A stretch of 64,000 nucleotides of DNA from Ilumatobacter sp. GTDB lineage: Bacteria; Actinomycetota; Acidimicrobiia; Acidimicrobiales; Ilumatobacteraceae. The DNA lies in assembly GCF_030065885.1 (NCBI RefSeq), contig NZ_JASJCS010000006.1, forward strand, positions 16,469-80,468, written 5' to 3'. A model generated the notes under the pieces. It worked only from the letters and a program-made list of their open reading frames with translations. It had not been told where the DNA came from and ran no database searches. A program made the translations under genes and the position numbers. Each line of letters begins with the position of its first letter. Position 1 is the stretch's first letter. Shown here in pieces: positions 26,256 to 33,423 of the stretch.

Positions 26256-27608
26256 GTGGACCTCGTGACCCGTTCACGCACTCGGGTGCTGATCCTCGGC
26301 GCCGGGGGGCGCGACTTCCACGACTTCAACGTCGCGTTCCGCGACGACGCCTCCGTCGAGGTGGTCGCCTTCACCGCTGCGCAGATACCGAACATCGCCC
26401 ACCGGGTGTACCCGCCCGAACTCGCCGGGCCGAACTACCCGAACGGCATCCCGATCCGGCCCGAGACCGAGCTCGAGCAGCTCATCGACGAGCTCGGCGT
26501 CGACGAGGTCGTCGTGAGCTACTCCGACCTGGCGTACGTCGACGTGATGCACCTCGAGTCGCGGATCCTCGCCGCCGGTGCCGACGTGCGGCTGCTCGGA
26601 CCGGTGAGCACGATGCTCGAGTCGGCCGTGCCGGTCGTCGCGGTCCTCGCCTCGCGCACGGGCTGCGGCAAGAGCCAGACCAGCCGCCACCTCGGCAAGG
26701 TGCTCACCGACGCCGGGCATCGCGTCGCACTGGTCCGGCATCCGATGCCGTACGGCGACCTCGCGCCGATGCGGGTGCAACGGTTCGCCACGCTCGAGGA
26801 CATCGACGCCGCCGACCCGACGATCGAGGAGCGCGAGGAGTACGAGGAGCCGGTCCGTCGCGGCCTGGTGATGTTCGCGGGTGTCGACTACGCAGCGATC
26901 CTCGAGGCCGCCCAGGCCGAGGCCGACGTCATCATCTGGGACGGCGGCAACAACGACCTCCCGTTCTTCCGTCCGCACGTCAGCATCTGCCTCGTCGACG
27001 CACTCCGGCCCGGGCACGAAGTCGCCTACCACCCGGGCGAGGTCAACCTCCGCATGGCCGACATCGTCGTGATCACCAAGGTCGACGCGGCCAGCCCGGG
27101 AGGGATCGCGGCGATCCGGTTCAACATCGCGACCAACAACCCGGACGCGGTCGTGGTCGAAGCGGCCTCGCCGATCACGCTCGATCCGGGCCCGGGCCTC
27201 GCCGGAGCCCGTGTGCTCGTCGTGGAGGACGGCCCGACCGTCACGCACGGTGGGATGCGCTACGGCGCAGGCACGGTGGCTGCCCGGACCGCCGGCGCCG
27301 CCGAGCTGGTCGACCCCCGGCCGTGGGCGGTCGGCCAGATCGCCAAGACGTTCGAGCAGTACCCCGACATCGGCCCGCTGCTCCCGGCGATGGGCTACGG
27401 CGCCCAGCAGCTCGCCGACCTGCAGACGACGATGCAACAGACGCCATGCGACGTCGTCGTGACCGGCACGCCGATCGATCTCGGCCGTCTCGTCGACCCC
27501 GGCCATCCGCTCCGCCACGCCCGCTACGAGTACGCCGACGCGGGCACCCCGACGCTGGCAGATGCGCTGGTGAACTTCCTCGGCGCGGCCGCCGCGACCG
27601 TCGGCTGA
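26256..27608 (+). CDS. Cyclic 2,3-diphosphoglycerate synthetase-like G3E/SIMIBI NTPase
   Basis: 450 aa. A Rossmann-like N-terminal part (RVLILGAGGRDFHDFNVAF), then a P-loop NTPase domain with Walker A-like ASRTGCGKSQTSRHLG (about residues 130-146), DVIIWDGGNNDLPFF and VVITKVDAA. This matches bacterial homologues of cyclic 2,3-diphosphoglycerate synthetase, first known from methanogens where cDPG is a thermoprotectant. The bacterial role is not settled. It sits 65 bp after the small mutase subunit on the same strand. The related G3E protein MeaB protects B12 mutases, so a mutase-related function is possible but unproven. GTG start; a second GTG at 26265 is an alternative. Confidence 0.78.
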   Translation: MDLVTRSRTRVLILGAGGRDFHDFNVAFRDDASVEVVAFTAAQIPNIAHRVYPPELAGPNYPNGIPIRPETELEQLIDELGVDEVVVSYSDLAYVDVMHLESRILAAGADVRLLGPVSTMLESAVPVVAVLASRTGCGKSQTSRHLGKVLTDAGHRVALVRHPMPYGDLAPMRVQRFATLEDIDAADPTIEEREEYEEPVRRGLVMFAGVDYAAILEAAQAEADVIIWDGGNNDLPFFRPHVSICLVDALRPGHEVAYHPGEVNLRMADIVVITKVDAASPGGIAAIRFNIATNNPDAVVVEAASPITLDPGPGLAGARVLVVEDGPTVTHGGMRYGAGTVAARTAGAAELVDPRPWAVGQIAKTFEQYPDIGPLLPAMGYGAQQLADLQTTMQQTPCDVVVTGTPIDLGRLVDPGHPLRHARYEYADAGTPTLADALVNFLGAAAATVG

Positions 27609-27711
27609 CCGCAACGGGACGGACAGACTTTCGTCACTTGCGCAGCGTCGCCGCACGCGGTTTCCTAGAGGCAACAGTCCGCGCGAACGCGCCGTCATGA
27701 GGGGGGACGTC

Positions 27712-27861
27712 GTGCCCCAGACAATCGAAACCCATGCTTGCCCGTACTGCGAGCTGATGTTCACGTATCACGAGGAGATCCGTGATCACATCCTCCACGA
27801 CCACGCTGAACACAGCGACGTCGCAGCGACGGTCGAGATCCACGAGCTGCCCCACGACTGA
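27712..27861 (+). CDS. 49-aa C2H2 zinc-finger-like protein
   Basis: GTG at 27712 preceded by AGGGGGG with a 6-base gap; an upstream ATG at 27697 would add five residues but lacks a ribosome site. The peptide contains CPYCELMFTY, HEEIRD, HILHDH, which gives C-x2-C-x12-H-x4-H, a eukaryotic-style classical zinc finger with the hydrophobic core residues in place (Phe and Ile). Bacterial single-finger proteins of this size are rare and of unknown role: DNA/RNA binding or protein interaction. Followed after 35 bp by the PPDK-like gene. Confidence 0.65.
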   Translation: MPQTIETHACPYCELMFTYHEEIRDHILHDHAEHSDVAATVEIHELPHD

Positions 27862-27896
27862 GCCGACCGGCCGGGTGCCTGGCTAGGTTCGGCCAG

Positions 27897-30200
27897 GTGA
27901 GGCAGGATCCATCCGACGCGGTCGCGCGCGCGGTGCGGACCGCCCTGTCCGCTAGCACCAACGAGGCCGTCGAGACGGCGCTGCGCTGTGTCGAGCCGAG
28001 TGACCTCGCTGCGTTCTTCCACGCCAGCCTGGCTGCCGCTCCCGAGTCGTCGCCCGTGGCCACCGGGCTGCCCGCATCGCCGGGCGCCGCAAGTGGACGC
28101 ATCGTGCTCACCGCCGACGACGCACTCGCAGCCGCCGACTCCGGCGTCCCGGCGATCCTCGTCCGGCCCGAGACGACGCCGGACGACGTGCTCGGCATGC
28201 AGGTCGCCGCCGGCATCTTGACCTCCCGGGGCGGGATGGTGAGCCATGCCGCGGTCGTGGCTCGGGGTTGGGGTGTGCCGGCGGTGGTCGGCGCCGGTGA
28301 CGTGCACGTCGACGGGGACGAGCTCACGATCGGCGACACCGCACTGCGCGCCGGTGACGAGATCACGATCGACGGCAGCTCCGGCGACGTGCACCTCGGC
28401 GCGCTGCCGACGACGGGCGTCGAGGCGCCCGACGAGCTCGAGACGCTGCTCGGGTGGGCCGACACCGTCGCCGCCGGCCGCGTGCAGGTGCGCGCCAACG
28501 CCGACACCGCAGGCGACGCGACCGTCGGGCGCCGGCTCGGTGCGCAGGGAATCGGTCTCTGCCGCACCGAGCACATGTTCCTGGCCGGCGACCGCCTGCC
28601 GATCATGCGCCGCTTCATCCTGAGCGACGACCCGGCGATCGAGGCTGCTGCGCTGGCCGAGCTCGAGACCGCGCAGGTCGCCGACTTCGAGTCCGTCCTG
28701 CTGGCGATGGACGGCCTGCCGGTGACCGTGCGGCTGCTCGACCCACCGCTGCACGAGTTCCTGCCCGACATCGCCGATCTCACCGCACGCGACGCTCGCA
28801 ATGAGCTCGACGACGGGCAGCGCGCGGAGCTGGCGGCCGCACGCCGCCTGCACGAGGCGAACCCGATGATCGGAACGCGCGGAGTGCGGCTCGGCATCGT
28901 TCGCAGCGGGGTCTACGAGATGCAGGTCCGAGCGCTGTGCACGGCAGCTGCGAACCTGTTCGAGCGCGGCCGGCAACCCCATGTCGAGATCATGATCCCG
29001 CTCGTGGTCGACGCCGAGGAGCTGCGGATCGCACGCTCGTGGGTCACGGGGCTGCTCGACGAGCTCGGACACCCCGAGCTGGCGGTGGGCGTCGTGACCG
29101 TCGGCGCGATGATCGAGACGCCGCGCGCCGCACTCACCGCGGGCGCGCTCGCCGAGCACGCGGACTTCTTCTCGTTCGGCACGAACGACCTGACGCAGAT
29201 GACCTACGCGTTCAGCCGCGACGACGTCGAGGCCAAGCTCCTGCCTGCCTACCAAGCCTGCGGCATCCTGCCGGCCAACCCGTTCGAGGTGCTCGACCAG
29301 GAGGGCGTGGGCGAGCTCGTCCGCATGGCGAGCGAGGCAGCTCGCGGCGCGAAGCCGGCCGTCAAGCTCGGCGCGTGCGGCGAACACGCCGGCCATCCGG
29401 CGTCGGCCGACTTCCTCGTCCGGGTCGGCGTCGACTCGGTCAGCTGTTCGCCGCTCCGCGTGCCGCTCGCCCGGTTGGCGGTCGCACAGGCGCTGCTCGA
29501 CTGCGGCCGCGTCGCCGTCGACGACGTGACGTTCGCCTTCACCGCGAGCGGTGCGGTCTCCGGCGTGGCCGCAGGCGCCAGCACGGAGAGCGCCGGGCAC
29601 GCCGTGCAGATCGATCGAGCATTGGTGCTCCACACGTTGCGCGTGAGGGGGTTCGTCACGAGCGACGGCTTCGTCGCCAGCCTCGGCGATCACCCGGCGG
29701 CGATCCTCGACGAGCTCGTCCACGACGGTCTCGCCCGCTACGTCGAGGCCCGCGACATGTACGCGCTCATGCCGGCGGGCAAGGAGCAGCACACCGCGCT
29801 GCTGCCGACGATCGCCGGCGACGCGGTCGCCGCCGTCACCGCCCACTACGACCGGTTCCTCGAGCTGAACGACACCCTCAAGTCGCTGTGCACGAGGTGG
29901 CAGGTACGCAGCGACGTGCCGAACGATCACACCGACCACGAGTACGACGCGCAGTGCATTCGAGCGCTCGCGTCGCTGGCGGACGAGGTGCGGCCGGTGG
30001 TCGACGCCATGGCGGCGGGTCTCCCCCGGCTGGCTCGCTACGGATCACGGCTGTCGGCAGCATCGGGCCGCGTCAGCGCCGGCGACACGACCGGCTTCAC
30101 CGGCGTGATGTGCGAGTCGTTCCACGACGTCTGGATGGAGCTCCACGAGGACCTGATCCTCCTCCAGGGCATCGACCGCACGAGCGAGGGCAGCTTCTGA
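27897..30200 (+). CDS. PEP-utilising enzyme: PPDK-like central and C-terminal domains without ATP-grasp, plus extra C-terminal domain
   Basis: 767 aa from GTG. After a 50-residue remnant that aligns with the end of the PPDK nucleotide domain (VEPSDLAAFFHASL), the swivelling phosphohistidine domain follows (TSRGGMVSHAAVVARGWGVP, catalytic His), then the PEP/pyruvate TIM barrel (about 200-525: GIGLCRTEHMF, NPMIGTRGVRLGI, EIMIPLV, FFSFGTNDLTQMTYAFSRDD, KLGACGEHAGHPASADFLV). Ordinary PPDK has an ATP-grasp domain of about 350 residues in front, absent here. About 220 residues of helical sequence follow (LHTLRVRGFVTSDGFVASLG, YDRFLELNDTLKSLCTRWQV) that PPDK lacks. It may need a separate phosphate donor or act as a regulator. 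Confidence 0.82.
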   Translation: MRQDPSDAVARAVRTALSASTNEAVETALRCVEPSDLAAFFHASLAAAPESSPVATGLPASPGAASGRIVLTADDALAAADSGVPAILVRPETTPDDVLGMQVAAGILTSRGGMVSHAAVVARGWGVPAVVGAGDVHVDGDELTIGDTALRAGDEITIDGSSGDVHLGALPTTGVEAPDELETLLGWADTVAAGRVQVRANADTAGDATVGRRLGAQGIGLCRTEHMFLAGDRLPIMRRFILSDDPAIEAAALAELETAQVADFESVLLAMDGLPVTVRLLDPPLHEFLPDIADLTARDARNELDDGQRAELAAARRLHEANPMIGTRGVRLGIVRSGVYEMQVRALCTAAANLFERGRQPHVEIMIPLVVDAEELRIARSWVTGLLDELGHPELAVGVVTVGAMIETPRAALTAGALAEHADFFSFGTNDLTQMTYAFSRDDVEAKLLPAYQACGILPANPFEVLDQEGVGELVRMASEAARGAKPAVKLGACGEHAGHPASADFLVRVGVDSVSCSPLRVPLARLAVAQALLDCGRVAVDDVTFAFTASGAVSGVAAGASTESAGHAVQIDRALVLHTLRVRGFVTSDGFVASLGDHPAAILDELVHDGLARYVEARDMYALMPAGKEQHTALLPTIAGDAVAAVTAHYDRFLELNDTLKSLCTRWQVRSDVPNDHTDHEYDAQCIRALASLADEVRPVVDAMAAGLPRLARYGSRLSAASGRVSAGDTTGFTGVMCESFHDVWMELHEDLILLQGIDRTSEGSF

Positions 30201-30225
30201 CGACGAAGCGAGCCGGGGCGGTGGT

Positions 30226-30948
30226 TCAGCGCGGCGTGTGCTCGGCGAGGAAGTCCTTGATGGCCGCATCGGTGGTGGCGAGGTGCTCGGGTTCCTTCCA
30301 CTGCTCGATCAGCGTCGCGTTGGGCGCTGCTGCGACGAGTGCTCTCGACGTCGACCGCGGGTGGTAGAGGTCGTTGCCCATCAGCACGAGCATCGGCGTC
30401 TCGACGGCGGCCGCCTCTGCGGGGGTCGCCGTCAGCACGAACTCGCCGTCCCACATGTTGCGGCGGAACGAGGCCCAGTCGTCGTCGCTCACCGACGGGT
30501 GAGCGGGCCCGATCTCGGCCACCCAGCCCTCGAACATCTCCTCGAACGCACCGCGGTTGTCGTCGATGCCGACCGGCTGGAGCAGCACGGCCGATTCGAA
30601 GCGCTCGGGCGCCGCTCGCAACAGTCCCATGATGTACGGGCCACCGATGCACATCCCGAGCACGTGGCACCGATCGATGCCGAGATGGTCGAGCAACCCG
30701 AGCTGGTCGCCGCGGTACGTCGCCCAGCCGTCGCCGGGCGAGATCGGCGCGGTCGACCGACCGGCGTTGCGCTGATCCATGCCGATCAACCGGTACTCGC
30801 CGCCCAACGCCGCGCGGGGGTTCCACGGTGTCGTGTTCCACACGTCGTTGGCGCTGCGCATGCCCCCCGGCGCGATCAGCAGCACGGGGAAGCCATCGCC
30901 CTCGTCGTCGTAGTGGATGGCGATCTGCTCGTGTTCGTAGACCGGCAT
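30226..30948 (-). CDS. Alpha/beta hydrolase with Cys in the nucleophile elbow
   Basis: 240 aa. Alpha/beta hydrolase fold: LLIAPGGMRSANDVWNTTPW, IGMDQRNAGRSTAP, nucleophile elbow LGMCIGGPYIMGL, acid loop VLMGNDLYHP and His in 'EPEHLATT'. The nucleophile position holds Cys rather than Ser (G-M-C-I-G-G), as in dienelactone hydrolases, which suggests unusual chemistry or a non-hydrolytic role. It is convergent with the PPDK-like gene and 31 bp upstream of aroK on the same strand. Confidence 0.82.
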   Translation of the reverse strand: MPVYEHEQIAIHYDDEGDGFPVLLIAPGGMRSANDVWNTTPWNPRAALGGEYRLIGMDQRNAGRSTAPISPGDGWATYRGDQLGLLDHLGIDRCHVLGMCIGGPYIMGLLRAAPERFESAVLLQPVGIDDNRGAFEEMFEGWVAEIGPAHPSVSDDDWASFRRNMWDGEFVLTATPAEAAAVETPMLVLMGNDLYHPRSTSRALVAAAPNATLIEQWKEPEHLATTDAAIKDFLAEHTPR

Positions 30949-30979
30949 GCCCTCTGTCTACTGCGCTCGCGTCGAGTCG

Positions 30980-31498
30980 TCAGCTGCGGAGGCGGACGGC
31001 GAGGTCGGCGGCGACGTCCTCGGCGGAACGACCGTCGGTGTCGATCTGCTCGAACCGCTCGTACGCGTGGGCTCGCTCGGCCAGCAACTCGGTCACCCGC
31101 GCCCGCACATCGGTCTCGGCGAGCAGCGGCCGCTCGACGAGCTCGTCGTCGGCGGCGACACGTTCGAGGATCGTGTCGACCGGCGCGGTCAGGCAGTACA
31201 CCGACGAGGACGCCGCGAGCACCTCGGCGTTGACCGGGTCGACCATGAGCCGACCGCCCGTCGAGATGACGAGTCCGTCCCGCTGGGCGAGCTCGGCGCA
31301 GAGCTCTCGCTCGAGCCGCCGGAACTCGCCTTCGCCGTGCTCGGCGAAGATCTCGGGGATCGGGCCGTGCCGGACCTCGATGACGTGGTCGGTGTCGAGG
31401 AAGTCGTACAGGAGCAGGTCGGCGAGCAAGCGCCCGACCGTGGTCTTGCCGGTGCCCATGAAGCCGGTGAGCACGACGTTGCGGCGATCCTCGTCCAT
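30980..31498 (-). CDS. aroK: Shikimate kinase
   Basis: 172 aa. P-loop GFMGTGKTTVGRLLA, substrate DTD motif ('FLDTDHVIEVRHG'), GEGEFRRLERELCAEL and the STGGR strand (shikimate-binding GG). It phosphorylates shikimate at the 3-hydroxyl in aromatic amino-acid synthesis. The classical Walker B variant 'RERLY' lid is represented by ELVERPLL. No other aro genes nearby, and many genomes hold a main aroK in an aroBCK cluster, so this may be a second copy or a related gluconate/other kinase. Confidence 0.78.
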   Translation of the reverse strand: MDEDRRNVVLTGFMGTGKTTVGRLLADLLLYDFLDTDHVIEVRHGPIPEIFAEHGEGEFRRLERELCAELAQRDGLVISTGGRLMVDPVNAEVLAASSSVYCLTAPVDTILERVAADDELVERPLLAETDVRARVTELLAERAHAYERFEQIDTDGRSAEDVAADLAVRLRS

Positions 31499-31579
31499 GA
31501 CAGCCGTCAGGGTAGACGGGCACGCTCGTCTCCCGGAATCGATCGCGCGCCGGTCGGCGCGGTCGGCCATCATGACGAC

Positions 31580-32218
31580 ATGCCCACGTCGGGATCGCTG
31601 GTCGCCTTCGCGGCACTGTCGTTCGCCCTCATCGTGGTGCCCGGGCCGAGCGTGATGTTCGTCGTCGGCCGGGCGGTGGCGCTCGGCCGGCGGGCGGCGC
31701 TGCTGACGGTCGCCGGCAATGCGGCAGGCGTCTACGTGCAGGTGCTGCTCGTCGCCGTGGGCCTGGGCGCCGTCGTCGAGCGGTCGGTCGCAGCGTTCAC
31801 GATCGTGAAGCTGTTCGGCGCCGCGTACCTGGTCTGGCTCGGCGTCCAGGCGATCCGCCGGCGCCGTCACCTGGCGGCCGCCTCCGAACCCGCAGGGGCG
31901 GGGCGCACCGGCCGGTCCGTGTTCCGCGACGGACTGGTCGTCGGCCTCGCCAACCCGAAGGCCATCGTCTTCTTCGCAGCGATCCTGCCCCAGTACGTCG
32001 ATCGCGGCGGTGCGCCGGCCCCGCTCCAGATGGCCTTCCTCGGGGTGGTCTTCGTCGCGATCGCGCTGCTCTCCGACGGCGCCTGGGGCCTCGCCGCAGG
32101 CACCGCGCGGAACTGGTTCTCCGGTTCGCCCCGTCGACTCGAGCGGCTCGGCCTGGCCGGCGGCTGCACGATGATCGGACTCGGCATCCACCTCGCCGTC
32201 TCCGGTCGCAGCGACTGA
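31580..32218 (+). CDS. LysE/RhtB family exporter
   Basis: 212 aa with six predicted membrane helices. The family signature VVPGPSVMFVVGRAVALGRR at the first helix, 'AGNAAGVYVQVLLVAVGLGA' and 'GLVVGLANPKAIVFFAAILP' are all present. Members export amino acids or homoserine lactones by proton antiport; the substrate cannot be inferred. ATG start at 31580 gives the standard N-terminus before helix 1. Confidence 0.88.
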   Translation: MPTSGSLVAFAALSFALIVVPGPSVMFVVGRAVALGRRAALLTVAGNAAGVYVQVLLVAVGLGAVVERSVAAFTIVKLFGAAYLVWLGVQAIRRRRHLAAASEPAGAGRTGRSVFRDGLVVGLANPKAIVFFAAILPQYVDRGGAPAPLQMAFLGVVFVAIALLSDGAWGLAAGTARNWFSGSPRRLERLGLAGGCTMIGLGIHLAVSGRSD

Positions 32219-32262
32219 CGCCCGGTCGATCCCGACCAGGGCGGTCGCCCTACGGTGGCGCC

Positions 32263-33393
32263 ATGAGCGACATCGTCCCGTTCACGATCGATGTGCCCGA
32301 CGCCGTCCTCGAGGACCTGCGCGTCCGGTTGACCGGCACCCGCTGGCCCGACCGTGAACTGGTCGACGACTGGTCGCAAGGGGTACCGCTGGCGTATGTG
32401 CGCGAGGTCTGCCGCTACTGGGCCGACAACTACGAGTGGCGCCGACGCGAGGCGGCGCTCAACCGCTTCGACCAGTTCACGACCCCGATCGACGGCCTCG
32501 ACCTCCACGTCGTGCACCAGCTCTCGCCGCACCCCGAGGCGCTCCCCCTCCTCGTCACGCACGGCTGGCCGGGTTCGATCGTCGAGTTCCACAAGGTGAT
32601 CGAGCCCTTGACCGACCCGACCCGGTTCGGTGGCAGCGCCGAGGACGCGTTCCACGTGGTGGCGCCGTCGCTGCCGGGGTTCGCGTTCTCGGGCAAGCCG
32701 ACCGAGACCGGCTGGGGTGTCGAGCGGATCGGTGCGGCCTTCACGCAGCTCATGGCGCGTCTCGGCTACGACCGCTACGTCGCGCAGGGCGGCGACTGGG
32801 GTTCGGCGATCACCTCCGTGGTCGGCGCGGTCGACCCGGCGCACTGCGCTGCGATCCATCTCACGCTGGCGATGTCGACCCGGCCGCCCGGCACGCCGAC
32901 CGAGCCCGACGAACTGCACGCGATGGAGCGCATCCAGCACTACATGGAGTGGGACTCGGGCTACTCGACCCAGCAGAAGTCGCGCCCGCAGACGCTCGGC
33001 TACGGCCTCGCCGATTCACCCGCAGGGCAGGCGGCGTGGATCCTCGAGAAGTTCTGGTCCTGGACCGACTGCGACGGGCACCCCGAGAACGCGCTGACCC
33101 GCGACGAGATGCTCGACAACATCATGCTCTACTGGGTCACCGAGAGCGCCACGTCGTCGGCACGGATCTACTGGGAGAGCTTCGGCCGCGCCGAGCGGGC
33201 CGTCGTCGAGGTGCCGACCGGGTTCACCGTCTACCCGCGAGAGATCGTGCCGCCGGTGCGGTCGTGGGTCGCCGAGCTGTACCCGAACGTCGTCTACTGG
33301 AACGAGCAACCCAAGGGCGGCCACTTCGCTGCGCTCGAGGTGCCCGACGCGTTCGTCGCCGACCTCCGCGAGTGCTTCCGGCCGCACCGCTGA
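32263..33393 (+). CDS. Epoxide hydrolase (EHN domain + alpha/beta hydrolase)
   Basis: 376 aa. An N-terminal EHN domain (FTIDVPDAVLEDLRVRLTGT, RWPD) leads to an alpha/beta hydrolase with the oxyanion HGWPGS, nucleophile Asp in AQGGDWGSAI, and C-terminal 'GGHFAALEVPDAFVADLREC' with catalytic His. This matches microsomal-type epoxide hydrolases of bacteria, which open epoxides to diols through an alkyl-enzyme ester. Probable role in detoxification or degradation. Confidence 0.92.
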   Translation: MSDIVPFTIDVPDAVLEDLRVRLTGTRWPDRELVDDWSQGVPLAYVREVCRYWADNYEWRRREAALNRFDQFTTPIDGLDLHVVHQLSPHPEALPLLVTHGWPGSIVEFHKVIEPLTDPTRFGGSAEDAFHVVAPSLPGFAFSGKPTETGWGVERIGAAFTQLMARLGYDRYVAQGGDWGSAITSVVGAVDPAHCAAIHLTLAMSTRPPGTPTEPDELHAMERIQHYMEWDSGYSTQQKSRPQTLGYGLADSPAGQAAWILEKFWSWTDCDGHPENALTRDEMLDNIMLYWVTESATSSARIYWESFGRAERAVVEVPTGFTVYPREIVPPVRSWVAELYPNVVYWNEQPKGGHFAALEVPDAFVADLRECFRPHR

Positions 33394-33423
33394 CGCGAAC
33401 GGACGCTGCCCGGCACGCGCCGT

